Positions 20,275-36,255 are shown, counted from the stretch's first letter. The stretch is DNA of 64,000 nt from Oryzias latipes (GCF_002234675.1 NC_019868.2:6508082-6572081); one strand, 5' to 3'. Made by a program: numbers and translations. Notes: a model not told the origin generated them from the letters alone.

Positions 20275-23200
20275 AATCTAGCCACAGGGGTGCAAGCCAG
20301 TAACTTCTGTGCCGGTCCAAGCCCGGATAAATAGAGAGGGTTGCGTCAGGAAGGGCATCCGGCGTAAAAATTGCCAAAATAACCATGCGAATCATCCACA
20401 ACACTTTAGACATACCGGATCGGTCGAGGCCCGGTTAACAACGACCGCCACCGATGCTGTTAACCTACAGGGTGTCGGTGGAAATTTGACTACTGTTGGT
20501 GGAAGAAAGAGGGGAGGCAGAAGGGTCCGTTGCCAGAGAGAGAAGGGAAAAGGCAGGAACATAGGTTTGAGAATAGGGACTCTTAACGTTGGCACAATGA
20601 CAGGGAAAGGCAGAGAGCTGGCAGACATGATGGAGAGAAGGAAGGTAGATGTACTGTGTGTGCAGGAGACAAGGTGGAAGGGCAGCAAGGCACGTAGTAT
20701 TGGAGGAGGATACAAACTTTTCTATCATGGTGTTGATAGGAAGAGAAACGGGGTAGGAGTGATTCTGAAGGGGGAGTTTGTAAACAGTGTTCTAGAGGTG
20801 AAAAGAGTCTCAGACAGGATGATGAGCCTAAAGTTAGAAATTGAAGGGGTGATGGTGAATGTAGTCAGTGGGTATGCGCCACAGGTTGGCTGTGAGTTAG
20901 AAGTGAAGGAGAGATTCTGGAATGAGTTGGATGAGGTCATAGAGAGTTTTCCCAGAGGAGAGAGAGTTGTTATTGGAGCAGACTTTAATGGGCATGTTGG
21001 TGAGGGCAATAGAGGTGATGAGGAGGTGATGGGCAGGTTTGGTGTGAAGGAAAGGAATCTGGAGGGACAGATGGTGGTGGACTTTGCGAAGAGGATGGAA
21101 ATGGCTGTGGTCAACACTTACTTCCAGAAGAGAGAGGAACATAGAGTGACATACAGAAGTGGAGGTAGGAGTACTCAGGTGGACTACATCCTATGTAGAC
21201 GAGGTCATTTGAGAGAGGTTAATGACTGCAAAGTGGTGGTAGGAGAGAGTGTAGCCAGACAGCACCGCATGGTGGTGTGTAAGATGACTCTGGAGGTCAG
21301 GAAGAAGAAGAGAGGGAAAACAGAAAAGAAGACCAAGTGGTGGAAGCTACAGAATGAAGAAACTTGTGAGGAATTTAGGCAGAAGTTGAGGCAGGTCCTG
21401 GGTGGTCAGGATGAGCTTCCAGAGGACTGGGAAACTACAGCAGAGATTATCAGGGAAACAGGTAGGAAGGTGCTAGGTGTGTCATCTGGAAATAGGAAAG
21501 ACGGTAAAGAGACTTGGTGGTGGAATGAGGAAGTACAGGAATGCGTCCAGAGGAAGAGGTTGGCTAAAAGGAAGTGGGATGTAGAAAGGACTGAGGAAGG
21601 TAGACAGGAGTACAAGGAAGCGCAGCGTAGAGTGAAGAGAGAGGTGGCAAAGGCCAAACAGAAAGCTTACGATGAGCTTTATGACAGGTTAGACACAAAG
21701 GAAGGAGAGAAGGACTTGTACAGGCTAGCCAGACAGAGAGACAGAGATGGGAAGGACGTGCAACAGATAAGGGTGATTAAGGACAGAGATGGAAAGGTGC
21801 TAACAACCCAAGAGAGTGTACAGAAAAGATGGAAGGAGTATTTTGAGGAGCTGATGAACGTGGAAAATGACAGGGAAAGAAGGGAGGAAGATGTGGTTGT
21901 TGTGGAGCAGGAAGTAGCAGAGATTGGAAAGGATGAGGTTAGGAAGGCTCTGAAAAGGATGAAGAGCGGAAAGGCCGTTGGTCCTGATGACGTACCTGTG
22001 GAGGTATGGAAGTGCTTAGGAGAGACAGCAGTGGAATTTCTAACAAGGTTGTTCAATAGGATTTTAGAGAGTGAGAAGATGCCTGAGGAATGGAGGAGAA
22101 GCGTTCTGGTCCCGATCTTTAAGAACAAGGGTGACATGCAGAACTGCAGCAACTATAGAGGAATAAAGTTGATGAGCCACACAATGAAGCTGTGGGAAAG
22201 AGTAGTGGAAGCCAGGCTTAGGAAGAAGGTGGGGATTTGTGAGCAGCAGTATGGTTTCATGCCCCGTAAGAGCACCACTGATGCCATTTTTGCTTTGAGA
22301 ATGTTGATGGAAAAGTACAGAGAAGGTCAGAAGGAGCTGCATTGTGTGTTCGTAGATTTAGAGAAGGCGTATGACAGGGTACCGAGGGAAGAGCTGTGGT
22401 ACTGTATGAGGTCGTCTGGAGTGGCAGAGAAGTATGTCAGAGTAGTTCAGGACATGTATGAGAGAAGTATGACGGTGGTGAGATGTGCTGTAGGTCAGAC
22501 AGAGGAGTTCAAGGTGGAGGTGGGACTACACCAAGGATCAGCTTTGAGTCCTTTTTTGTTTGCTATGCTGATGGACAGGCTGACAGACGAGGTAAGACAG
22601 GAATCTCCCTGGACAATGATGTTTGCGGATGACATTGTAATTTGCAGTGAGAGTAGAGAGCAGGTGGAGGAACAGCTAGAGAGGTGGAGGTTTGCTCTGG
22701 AAAGAAGAGGCATGAAGGTCAGTCGTAGTAAGACAGAATACATGTGTCTGAACGAGAGGGATCAAGGTAGAAGCGTTAGGTTACAGGGGGCTGAGGTGAA
22801 GAAGGTGCAGGAGCTTAAGTACTTGGGGTCAACAGTTCAGTGTGATGGGGAGTGTGGAAAAGAGGTGAAGAGGCGAGTGCAGGCAGGTTGGAGCGGGTGG
22901 AGGAAAGTGTCAGGAGTGTTGTGTGACAGAAGAGTGCCAGCAAGACTCAAAGGAAAGGTGTACAAGACAGTGGTGAGACCAGCTCTGCTCTATGGGTTAG
23001 AGACGGTAGCAGTGAGACAGAGACAAGAGGCTGAGATGGAGGTAGCGGAGATGAAGATGTTGAGGTTCTCCTTAGGAGTGACCAGGTTAGACAGGATAAG
23101 GAACGAGTACATCAGAGGGACGGCTCATGTTGCCTGTGTTAGCGACAAAGTCAGAGAAGCCAGACTGAGATGGTTTGGACATGTTCAGAGGAGGGATAGT

Positions 23201-23399
23201 GGATATATTGGTAGAAGGATGTTGGAGATGGAGCTGCCTGGCCGGAGGGCAAGAGGACGGCCAAAGAGGAGATACATGGATGTCTTAACAGAGGACATGA
23301 AGTTGGCTAACGTTAGGGTAGAAGATGTTCATGATAGAGTGAGGTGGAAAAGGATGATTCGCTGTGGCGACCCCTGATGGGAAAAGCCGAAAGAGAAAG
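20275..23399 (+). mobile_element. RTE-clade LINE, full-length-like, in hnRNP A0 copy B
   Basis: 3125 bp flanked by a 17-bp duplication ATCGACTGTGCCGTCGT (20258-20274 and 23400-23416). It has one large endonuclease-RT frame and the RTE-type 3' end CGACCCCTGATGGGAAAAGC followed by a short GAAAGA tail. Inserted in sense orientation in RRM1. The same insertion, same site and same duplication, is present in unit C. Confidence 0.9.
20597..23377 (+). CDS. RTE endonuclease/reverse transcriptase (unit B)
   Basis: Single frame with an apurinic endonuclease domain at the N-terminus (GTLNVGTMTGK, CVQETRWKG, GADFNGHVG, VDYILC, RQHRMVVC) followed by an RT domain (NYRGIKLMSHTMKLWE, YGFMPRKST, VFVDLEKAYDRVPR, GLHQGSALSPFLF and the catalytic FADD) and the RTE C-terminal LRWFGHVQRRDSGYIGRRML. 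The first in-frame ATG is at 20597; the open frame reaches further upstream without an ATG because one G is missing near 20434 relative to unit C. Roughly 925 codons from that ATG. Catalytic motifs look intact. Function: target-primed reverse transcription of its own RNA. Confidence 0.85.
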   Translation: MTGKGRELADMMERRKVDVLCVQETRWKGSKARSIGGGYKLFYHGVDRKRNGVGVILKGEFVNSVLEVKRVSDRMMSLKLEIEGVMVNVVSGYAPQVGCELEVKERFWNELDEVIESFPRGERVVIGADFNGHVGEGNRGDEEVMGRFGVKERNLEGQMVVDFAKRMEMAVVNTYFQKREEHRVTYRSGGRSTQVDYILCRRGHLREVNDCKVVVGESVARQHRMVVCKMTLEVRKKKRGKTEKKTKWWKLQNEETCEEFRQKLRQVLGGQDELPEDWETTAEIIRETGRKVLGVSSGNRKDGKETWWWNEEVQECVQRKRLAKRKWDVERTEEGRQEYKEAQRRVKREVAKAKQKAYDELYDRLDTKEGEKDLYRLARQRDRDGKDVQQIRVIKDRDGKVLTTQESVQKRWKEYFEELMNVENDRERREEDVVVVEQEVAEIGKDEVRKALKRMKSGKAVGPDDVPVEVWKCLGETAVEFLTRLFNRILESEKMPEEWRRSVLVPIFKNKGDMQNCSNYRGIKLMSHTMKLWERVVEARLRKKVGICEQQYGFMPRKSTTDAIFALRMLMEKYREGQKELHCVFVDLEKAYDRVPREELWYCMRSSGVAEKYVRVVQDMYERSMTVVRCAVGQTEEFKVEVGLHQGSALSPFLFAMLMDRLTDEVRQESPWTMMFADDIVICSESREQVEEQLERWRFALERRGMKVSRSKTEYMCLNERDQGRSVRLQGAEVKKVQELKYLGSTVQCDGECGKEVKRRVQAGWSGWRKVSGVLCDRRVPARLKGKVYKTVVRPALLYGLETVAVRQRQEAEMEVAEMKMLRFSLGVTRLDRIRNEYIRGTAHVACVSDKVREARLRWFGHVQRRDSGYIGRRMLEMELPGRRARGRPKRRYMDVLTEDMKLANVRVEDVHDRVRWKRMIRCGDP

Positions 23400-24173
23400 A
23401 TCGACTGTGCCGTCGTCCCACACAAGACGGCGCAACGCTCTCGCTGTTTTGGCTTTGTGACCTACTTAACACCAGAGGAGGCCAACGCAGCCATGGCGGC
23501 AAGTCCACACACAGTGGAAGGGAACTGGGTTGAGGTCAAACGAGCTGTTCCAAAGAAACAGGCCGATGAGTCTGAAGCTCGTGCCAAGGTGAAGAAAATC
23601 TTTGTTGGTGGCTTGAAAAACGACATCCAAGAGGACGACCTCACCGACTACTTCTCTCAGTATGGTGAAGTGGAAAACTCTGAAATCATCTCAGAGAAGA
23701 CGACCGGAAAGAAACGGGGTTTCGGCTTTGTGCACTTCACGGATGACTATGCGGCAGACATGGCCGTGGCTGTGCCTTTCCACACAGTGAACGGACACAG
23801 GGTTGAGGTAAAGAAAGCTGTTCCCAAGCAGGAGATGCAGGCACCCAGCAGAATCAGAATGACGCCAAGAGACAATTCACGCCGCACCATGATGGAAAAC
23901 CAAAACGACGCCATGGATTATGGCCAAAATTACGGCTATGGAAATGGCGGAGGATATGGCGTTTATGGGGGGTGCTGCTGCCCATGCAGAGGCGGCTGTT
24001 CCGACCAACAAAATGGTTACGGAGGCGGCAATTCCTACCAGCAAAATGGTTACAGGGGCAGGAATGGCTACAAAGGTCGTGGCCATGGCCAGCAGTCTTC
24101 TGGCTCCGGTCCAATGAAAAAGTCTTTTGGTGGTCAGAGAAGCTCTGCTCCTTACACAAGAGGCAAACAGTAA
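23400..24173 (+). pseudogene. hnrnpa0: hnRNP A0-like copy B, distal part
   Basis: Second half of the interrupted copy: RRM1 from DCAVVPHKT onward, RRM2 (KIFVGGL, RGFGFVHF), Cys cluster and M9-like end, uninterrupted to TAA. The open frame begins at a GTG inside the RTE tail, which is not a credible start codon. Confidence 0.8.
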
Positions 24174-24830
24174 AGACTTAGAGGAAACGTGAAATAATTG
24201 TAGGAAATTCACGTTTCAGAACACCTAAATTAATAAACAAACTTTTTATGATAATAGGAAATACAAAAATGAGGATTTAGACTTAACGCTTAAACAAATT
24301 TTTAGGAAAGTTTTTTTGTGCATATTTATTTTTTATTTAGTTGTAGGAATTTTTAATTTATTATAGCTCAACAATCCATTAATGTGAGGTTTCACCTTTA
24401 TGAATTTGCATTTGGGAATAAAATGTTGTGCAATGCAAATCCATGTATTGATTCTAAAGTCTAGATTTTTTTCAAAAAGAGGTTTATTTTAATTTTAATA
24501 GCATTCCAATTGAAATTGTCTTTTGTAACAATTTTACCTGTCAAGTGATTTAGAAAAGAGGACCAGAACAGTTTAGGATGTAAACAATCAAAAAACATTG
24601 CAGAAATCAAAGCTCAACAGGTGGAATGGTGTTGCTCCATTCCCCTGTTTTAACTGCACCCCTCGGTGTACACACACAACAACAAGAGGAGGGGGGTCAC
24701 GTCAGGCCCTGTCTCTTGTCTTGAGGTGGGATGGGCCTATGACTGATGCCGGGGTGGTGGGGGTGTCTTGGGGGATCCTGTTCCCCGTAACATCTGAGCT
24801 GGGAGGACCACGCTTTTTTTTAGCTGCAAC

Positions 24831-26910
24831 AAAGACACTGACTTTGAATTAGAAAACTATGAACTTAACTATGTGATCAGAGCAGACAAAAAGGGTGGAG
24901 GAGTCACAATATATGTGAAAAGAAATATTAAGTTTACAGTAATTGATAAATCGTCAGTATCAATGGATGGAAAATTGGAATGTATTACACTTCAAATATG
25001 TAACGATTCAGGGGAAAATGTCATTATACGCTGTGTAGAAAGGTCACCAGGGTCAAGCTTAAAGGTGTTCAGTGACTGGAAGGAAAGGTGTTTAACTCTC
25101 AAAATAACAAAATATTATTCATCTGTGATTTCAATATCGATCTGATAAACATCAGCAAACATAAAACAACCAAAGATTTTATCAGCAGAATGTATGGAAT
25201 GAGTTTATGTCCAGCCATAACAACCCAGCAGAATCACTACTCAAAATGCTAATCTGATTGAAAACATATTTACAAATAATATAGAATACACTCATATGAG
25301 TGGACCAATGACATGTGACATAACTGATCATTTACCATTTTTGAAACATGTCAATCAATCAATCAATCAAACTTTATTTATATAGTAATTTTCATATAAA
25401 AGCACAACTCAAAGTGCTTTACTTTAAAACAGAACAAAATTATACAAGCCTGAAAATTAAAATAGACAAGCACAAAAATAAAATAGAGCCCCCTCCCCAT
25501 CCCCATACCTACACACAGCCCCCCACCCCTTTCACACCTCCCAACCCCTAACTGATGGGGATAGACAATGAGATATAGTTGTTTTTGGAAACGCTATTAA
25601 TCATTTGGAGCTCCCTCTCTGTGAACAGCTGCATAGCAGCAAAATGCAGCATCACAGGCGGGGACCGCTCCACCACAGCAAAGTGGAGATGCAGGTCCCC
25701 ATTTAAAGCTGCAGCGGCTGAACAGCAGCCGACCCAGAGGGACAGGATCCAGCTGAGGAAGCACCGGAAAGAAAAATGAGAATGAAAAAGTAAACAAACT
25801 GATAAAAGCAATAAACAAATAAACAATAAAACATTTAAATAAGGTAAACTAAAATAAATCTTTAAAAAATCTAGTGTAAATTCATAAAAAAAGATAAAAT
25901 TTGATAAAAAAAAATAAAAATTAATTCATTAATTAATAAGTAAAAGTAGTAAAAATGAGCTAAAAGCCAGATGAAAAAGGTCGAGCCTTATCTTAAAAGC
26001 AACTATGCTCTCTGCAGCCCTCAGGTCCTCTGACAGATTGTTCCATAAATGAAGGCCTTAGTGTAAAATAAATGCCGCTGGAATGGTTAGAAGACCAGTC
26101 CAGAGGATCTCAGGGTCCGTGAGGGTTCATATTTGAGTAAAAGATCTGATAAATAAGAAGGGACAAGACCGTTAAGACATTGAAAAACTGTTAAAAGTAT
26201 CTTAAAATCAATCCTGAAGCATATGGCGAGCCAATGCAGGGATTTTAAAATTGGGGTGATGTGAGCCCGCTTCCTGGTCTTGGTGACAACTCGTTCAGCA
26301 GAGTTCTGGAGAAGCTGAAGGTTCTTGATCTTAGTTTTTTGGAAGACCAGCTAGCAGGGCATTACAATATTCAATTCTAATGATGGCAAGAGAGAGTAGT
26401 GGGCGGAGCCTAGGCAATTTTCTAAGGTGATAACCACCTGTTTTATATGAAGGTTAAAAGTTAGCTTAGAGTTGAAAATAACACCCAGGTTTCTGACTGT
26501 TTCTGAATGGCATAAGGAAAGTCCTTTAGCTTCAGAAACTGTTTCTCTCTCTTAGCAGCAGGATCAATTGCTAAAATTTCAGTTTCTTCCTGGTTGAGCT
26601 GCAGAAAATTATTTGTCATCCATGATTTCACATCTAAAATACATTTAAAAAGTGCTTCTATTGGCCTTGTGTCATCAGGAGCTATGTACAGCTGGGTATC
26701 ATCAGCCTAGCTATGAAAGCTGATGTTGTGGCTTGTGATGATATTCCCCAGAGGAAGCACGTAAATGTTAAAAAGCAAGGGGCCGAGGATGGAACCTTGA
26801 GGTACACCACCATTAATTTCATGGACCCCAGAAAAGTGTGCGTCCATGCTCACCATAAAGTTGGACTGGTGTGGACACGATGGGGGCAGGTGATGTCTGG
26901 ACAGAATGTC
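24831..26910. mobile_element. LINE endonuclease (+) and L2 (-) fragments, unit B
   Basis: Same arrangement as in unit A: plus-strand endonuclease fragment to 25349, (TCAA)5 at 25351-25370, then minus-strand L2 with the shared TAG before ADD. Copied as part of the array unit, not inserted independently. Confidence 0.75.
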
Positions 26911-27464
26911 TGATGTTGGCAGCTAAAACATTGCTGCCTAGTGGACTGGGAGGATCCCATCAGTTTCCATCAAATCTGATGAGGCTGGAAGCAGACTGGA
27001 GCCAGGTACAAAAACTATGCAAAACTATTAAATGAAATAACTCAGTATGGGTGGGATTGAATGAGGCTGCTTCTTTCCACTCCTTTTTAAGCAATAAATC
27101 AAGCTCTAAAACTACTAAAAATCTATATAGTGCGGGACTTTGTAGTCCTCTGGATTTTAAAAGCAATTCGGACACCACACTCACCACTTTTATTTTACAC
27201 GCCAAATATGACATCATCGATTTCACAAAGTTAAAATCTAATTGATTCGAGCGTTTTGCAACGATTATTAATGAATCTTCTGTCCTTTGAAGATAAAAAT
27301 GTTGATGGTTTATTAAAAATACACATTTAAATACATTTTTTGGGCCACATTGGTTCTCATGTTGTAAACTTGCATTCTGTTCAATAAAGTTTTTTTAAAG
27401 CAAAAACAATGCGTCACCACTGCGCAAGCTTGGATGATGTAATATGTCAGATGAAAAAAAAACA

Positions 27465-27573
27465 TGTCATCAGATGATGTCACATTTCATCAGATGAAGT
27501 CGCATGTCATCAGATGACGTCGCCTTTTCATCAGATGATGTCAGATGAAGTCAGATGATTTCAGATGACATCA
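27465..27573 (+). promoter_or_regulatory. CATCAGATG-type repeats upstream of copy C (expanded form)
   Basis: Same expanded form as in unit B, about seven degenerate units with one near-CRE. Confidence 0.4.
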
Positions 27574-27651
27574 CATTATCACAGCTTGAAATCCATGAAT
27601 ACACCCACTATCCTTTCCATCAGCTATCTCAAGTTTTCAAGGTTGCTTTAA

Positions 27652-30928
<3,277 letters not shown>

Positions 30929-31702
30929 ATCGACTGTGCCGTCGTCCCACACAAGACGGCGCAACGCTCTCGCTGTTTTGGCTTTGTGACCTACTTAACA
31001 CCAGAGGAGGCCAACGCAGCCATGGCGGCAAGTCCACACACAGTGGAAGGGAACTGGGTTGAGGTCAAACGAGCTGTTCCAAAGAAACAGGCCGATGAGT
31101 CTGAAGCTCGTGCCAAGGTGAAGAAAATCTTTGTTGGTGGCTTGAAAAACGACATCCAAGAGGACGACCTCACCGACTACTTCTCTCAGTATGGTGAAGT
31201 GGAAAACTCTGAAATCATCTCAGAGAAGACGACCGGAAAGAAACGGGGTTTCGGCTTTGTGCACTTCACGGATGACTATGCGGCAGACATGGCCGTGGCT
31301 GTGCCTTTCCACACAGTGAACGGACACAGGGTTGAGGTAAAGAAAGCTGTTCCCAAGCAGGAGATGCAGGCACCCAGCAGAATCAGAATGACGCCAAGAG
31401 ACAATTCACGCCGCACCATGATGGAAAACCAAAACGACGCCATGGATTATGGCCAAAATTACGGCTATGGAAATGGCGGAGGATATGGCGTTTATGGGGG
31501 GTGCTGCTGCCCATGCAGAGGCGGCTGTTCCGACCAACAAAATGGTTACGGAGGCGGCAATTCCTACCAGCAAAATGGTTACAGGGGCAGGAATGGCTAC
31601 AAAGGTCGTGGCCATGGCCAGCAGTCTTCTGGCTCCGGTCCAATGAAAAAGTCTTTTGGTGGTCAGAGAAGCTCTGCTCCTTACACAAGAGGCAAACAGT
31701 AA
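30929..31702 (+). pseudogene. hnrnpa0: hnRNP A0-like copy C, distal part
   Basis: RRM1 C-terminal half, RRM2, Cys cluster and M9-like end in one open frame to TAA, identical in layout to copy B. No upstream ATG. Confidence 0.8.
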
Positions 31703-32360
31703 AGACTTAGAGGAAACGTGAAATAATTGTAGGAAATTCACGTTTCAGAACACCTAAATTAATAAACAAACTTTTTATGATAATAGGAAATACAAAAATG
31801 AGGATTTAGACTTAACGCTTAAACAAATTTTTTAGGAAAGTTTTTTTGTGCATATTTATTTTTTATTTAGTTGTAGGAATTTTTAATTTATTATAGCTCA
31901 ACAATCCATTAATGTGAGGTTTCACCTTTATGAATTTGCATTTGGGAATAAAATGTTGTGCAATGCAAATCCATGTATTGATTCTAAAGTCTAGATTTTT
32001 TTCAAAAAGAGGTTTATTTTAATTTTAATAGCATTCCAATTGAAATTGTCTTTTGTAACAATTTTACCTGTCAAGTGATTTAGAAAAGAGGACCAGAACA
32101 GTTTAGGATGTAAACAATCAAAAAACATTGCAGAAATCAAAGCTCAACAGGTGGAATGGTGTTGCTCCATTCCCCTGTTTTAACTGCACCCCTCGGTGTA
32201 CACACACAACAACAAGAGGAGGGGGGTCACGTCAGGCCCTGTCTCTTGTCTTGAGGTGGGATGGGCCTATGACTGATGCCGGGGTGGTGGGGGTGTCTTG
32301 GGGGATCCTGTTCCCCGTAACATCTGAGCTGGGAGGACCACGCTTTTTTTTAGCTGCAAC

Positions 32361-34440
32361 AAAGACACTGACTTTGAATTAGAAAACTATGAACTTAACT
32401 ATGTGATCAGAGCAGACAAAAAGGGTGGAGGAGTCACAATATATGTGAAAAGAAATATTAAGTTTACAGTAATTGATAAATCGTCAGTATCAATGGATGG
32501 AAAATTGGAATGTATTACACTTCAAATATGTAACGATTCAGGGGAAAATGTCATTATACGCTGTGTAGAAAGGTCACCAGGGTCAAGCTTAAAGGTGTTC
32601 AGTGACTGGAAGGAAAGGTGTTTAACTCTCAAAATAACAAAATATTATTCATCTGTGATTTCAATATCGATCTGATAAACATCAGCAAACATAAAACAAC
32701 CAAAGATTTTATCAGCAGAATGTATGGAATGAGTTTATGTCCAGCCATAACAACCCAGCAGAATCACTACTCAAAATGCTAATCTGATTGAAAACATATT
32801 TACAAATAATATAGAATACACTCATATGAGTGGACCAATGACATGTGACATAACTGATCATTTACCATTTTTGAAACATGTCAATCAATCAATCAATCAA
32901 ACTTTATTTATATAGTAATTTTCATATAAAAGCACAACTCAAAGTGCTTTACTTTAAAACAGAACAAAATTATACAAGCCTGAAAATTAAAATAGACAAG
33001 CACAAAAATAAAATAGAGCCCCCTCCCCATCCCCATACCTACACACAGCCCCCCACCCCTTTCACACCTCCCAACCCCTAACTGATGGGGATAGACAATG
33101 AGATATAGTTGTTTTTGGAAACGCTATTAATCATTTGGAGCTCCCTCTCTGTGAACAGCTGCATAGCAGCAAAATGCAGCATCACAGGCGGGGACCGCTC
33201 CACCACAGCAAAGTGGAGATGCAGGTCCCCATTTAAAGCTGCAGCGGCTGAACAGCAGCCGACCCAGAGGGACAGGATCCAGCTGAGGAAGCACCGGAAA
33301 GAAAAATGAGAATGAAAAAGTAAACAAACTGATAAAAGCAATAAACAAATAAACAATAAAACATTTAAATAAGGTAAACTAAAATAAATCTTTAAAAAAT
33401 CTAGTGTAAATTCATAAAAAAAGATAAAATTTGATAAAAAAAATAAAAATTAATTCATTAATTAATAAGTAAAAGTAGTAAAAATGAGCTAAAAGCCAGA
33501 TGAAAAAGGTCGAGCCTTATCTTAAAAGCAACTATGCTCTCTGCAGCCCTCAGGTCCTCTGACAGATTGTTCCATAAATGAAGGCCTTAGTGTAAAATAA
33601 ATGCCGCTGGAATGGTTAGAAGACCAGTCCAGAGGATCTCAGGGTCCGTGAGGGTTCATATTTGAGTAAAAGATCTGATAAATAAGAAGGGACAAGACCG
33701 TTAAGACATTGAAAAACTGTTAAAAGTATCTTAAAATCAATCCTGAAGCATATGGCGAGCCAATGCAGGGATTTTAAAATTGGGGTGATGTGAGCCCGCT
33801 TCCTGGTCTTGGTGACAACTCGTTCAGCAGAGTTCTGGAGAAGCTGAAGGTTCTTGATCTTAGTTTTTTGGAAGACCAGCTAGCAGGGCATTACAATATT
33901 CAATTCTAATGATGGCAAGAGAGAGTAGTGGGCGGAGCCTAGGCAATTTTCTAAGGTGATAACCACCTGTTTTATATGAAGGTTAAAAGTTAGCTTAGAG
34001 TTGAAAATAACACCCAGGTTTCTGACTGTTTCTGAATGGCATAAGGAAAGTCCTTTAGCTTCAGAAACTGTTTCTCTCTCTTAGCAGCAGGATCAATTGC
34101 TAAAATTTCAGTTTCTTCCTGGTTGAGCTGCAGAAAATTATTTGTCATCCATGATTTCACATCTAAAATACATTTAAAAAGTGCTTCTATTGGCCTTGTG
34201 TCATCAGGAGCTATGTACAGCTGGGTATCATCAGCCTAGCTATGAAAGCTGATGTTGTGGCTTGTGATGATATTCCCCAGAGGAAGCACGTAAATGTTAA
34301 AAAGCAAGGGGCCGAGGATGGAACCTTGAGGTACACCACCATTAATTTCATGGACCCCAGAAAAGTGTGCGTCCATGCTCACCATAAAGTTGGACTGGTG
34401 TGGACACGATGGGGGCAGGTGATGTCTGGACAGAATGTCT
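32361..34440. mobile_element. LINE endonuclease (+) and L2 (-) fragments, unit C
   Basis: Endonuclease fragment to 32879, (TCAA)5 at 32881-32900, then the minus-strand L2 fragment. Same arrangement and same L2 stop codon as the other units. Confidence 0.75.
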
Positions 34441-34994
34441 GATGTTGGCAGCTAAAACATTGCTGCCTAGTGGACTGGGAGGATCCCATCAGTTTCCATC
34501 AAATCTGTTGAGGCTGGAAGCAGACTGGAGCCAGGTACAAAAACTATGCAAAACTATTAAATGAAATAACTCAGTATGGGTGGGATTGAATGAGGCTGCT
34601 TCTTTCCACTCCTTTTTAAGCAATAAATCAAGCTCTAAAACTACTAAAAATCTATATAGTGCGGGACTTTGTAGTCCCCTGGATTTTAAAAGCAATTCGG
34701 ACACCACACTCACCAATTTTTTTTTACACGCCAAATATGACATCATCGATTTCACAAAGTTAAAATCTAATTGATTCGAGCGTTTTGCAACGATTATTAA
34801 TGAATCTTCTGTCCTTTGAAGATAAAAATGTTGATGGTTTATTAAAAATACACATTTAAATACATTTTTTGGGCCACATTGGTTCTCATGTTGTAAACTT
34901 GCATTCTGTTCAATAAAGTTTTTTTAAAGCAAAAACAATGCGTCACCACTGCGCAAGCTTGGATGATGTAATATGTCAGATGAAAAAAAAACAT

Positions 34995-35102
34995 GTCATC
35001 AGATGATGTCACATTTCATCAGATGAAGTCGCATGTCATCAGATGACGTCGCCTTTTCATCAGATGATGTCAGATGAAGTCAGATGATTTCAGATGACAT
35101 CA
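34995..35102 (+). promoter_or_regulatory. CATCAGATG-type repeats upstream of copy D (expanded form)
   Basis: Expanded form as in B and C, although D lacks the RTE. This shows that the repeat expansion preceded or is independent of the RTE insertion. Confidence 0.4.
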
Positions 35103-35215
35103 CATTATCACAGCTTGAAATCCATGAATAGACCCACTATCCTTTCCATCAGCTATCTCAAGTTTTCAAGGTTGCTTTAAAGATTAAACCAAACACATCT
35201 TACGATTTACCAAAA

Positions 35216-35424
35216 ATGTTCAACCAAGCCTGTAAGCTTTTTGTGGGAGGACTCAAGGTAGACACCAATGATGACGGGCTGCGCAAGCATTTCGAGCAGT
35301 TTGGCACCCTCATCGACTGTGCCGTCGTCCCACACAAGACGGCGCAACGCTCTCGCTGTTTTGGCTTTGTGACCTACTTAACACCAGAGGAGGCCAACGC
35401 AGCCATGGCGGCAAGTCCACACAC
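35216..35424 (+). pseudogene. hnrnpa0: hnRNP A0-like copy D, truncated in RRM1
   Basis: ATG at 35216 and about 70 codons of RRM1 (KLFVGGL, RCFGFVTY, NAAMAASPHT), then an abrupt switch to GC-rich minisatellite at 35425. No RTE is present at the site occupied in B and C (CGTCGTCCCAC is uninterrupted at 35326). Everything downstream in this copy is deleted. Confidence 0.85.
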
Positions 35425-36255
35425 TGAGCCCGGAGCGGCGTTCACCTGAGCCCGGCGCGGCATCCACCACAGGCCGGAGCGGCGATCACCTCAGCCCGGC
35501 GCGGCATCCACCACAGAACGGAGCGGCGTTCACCACAACCCGGCGCGGCGTTTACCTCAGCCCGGAGCGGCGTTCACCTGAGCCCGGAGCGGCGTTCACC
35601 TCAGCCCGGCGCGGCATCCACCACAGGCCGGAGCGGCGATCACCTCAGCCCGGCGCGGCATCCACCACAGGCCGGAGCGGCGTTCACCACAACCCGGCGC
35701 GGCGTTCACCTCAGCCCGGAGCGGCGTTCACCTAAGCCCGGAGCGGCGTTCACCTGAGCCCGGCGCGGCATCCACCACAGGCCGGAGTGGCGTTCACCTC
35801 AGCCCGGCGCGGCGATCACCTGAGCCCGGAGCGGCGTTCACCTCAGCCCGGCGCGGCATCCACCACAGGCCGGAGTGGCGTTCACCTCAGCCCGGCGCGG
35901 CGATCACCTCAGCCCGGAGCGGCGTTCACCTCAGCCCGGCGCGGCATCCACCACAGGCCGGAGCGGCGTTCACCACAACCCGGCGCGGCGTTCACCTCAG
36001 CCCGGAGCGGCGATCACCTGAGCCCGGAGCGGCGATCACCTGAGCCCGGAGCGGCGATCACCTGAGCCCGGAGCGGCGTTCACCTGAGCCCGGAGCGGCG
36101 TTCACCTGAGCCCAGAGCGGCGTTCACCTCAGCCCGGCGCGGCATCCACCACAGGCCGGAGCGGCGTTCACCACAACCCGGCGCGGCGTTCACCTGAGCC
36201 CGGCGCGGCGTTCACCTCAGCCCGGCGCGGCGACCACCTCAGCCCGGCGCGGCGA
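35425..36255 (+). repeat. 22-bp GC-rich minisatellite, about 37 copies
   Basis: Alternating 22-base variants such as GGAGCGGCGTTCACCTGAGC plus CC, and GGCGCGGCATCCACCACAGG plus CC. GC content is far above the flanks. It ends about 20 bases before the ATG of LINE ORF1 and starts exactly where unit D is truncated, so it is best read as the monomer-type 5' region of the LINE. The unit length is not a multiple of three and the open frames through it are not genes. Confidence 0.85.

Larger units (their letters stand above)
20162..24173 (+). pseudogene. hnrnpa0: hnRNP A0-like copy B, interrupted by RTE in RRM1
   Basis: The ATG at 20162 starts the normal frame through IDCAVV (20162-20274). An RTE element (20275-23399) then intervenes and the frame resumes at the duplicated target 23400, continuing to the normal stop at 24173. 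The rest of RRM1, RRM2 and the Gly/Asn tail are nearly identical to copy A (for example GQNYGYG instead of GHNYGYG). The interruption removes any normal protein unless the RTE were spliced out. The distal part stays open but lacks an ATG until NAAM inside RRM1. Confidence 0.85.

Noticed and set aside
20392-22743. Several Ser/Pro/Thr-rich minus-strand frames across the RTE (and equivalents in unit C)
   Set aside because: Antisense shadows of the RTE coding strand, present only because of its purine-rich codon use.
23364-24173. Chimeric RTE-hnRNP A0 protein with a KSRKRK nuclear-localisation-like N-terminus (also 30893-31702)
   Set aside because: The open frame starts at GTG, not ATG, and an in-frame TGA lies just upstream. 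The first ATG is inside RRM1, so no credible fusion protein is predicted.
35787-36065. Repetitive Arg/Ser/Pro protein in the GC-rich minisatellite
   Set aside because: The 22-bp unit is not a multiple of three, so the frame is accidental and does not persist through the array.
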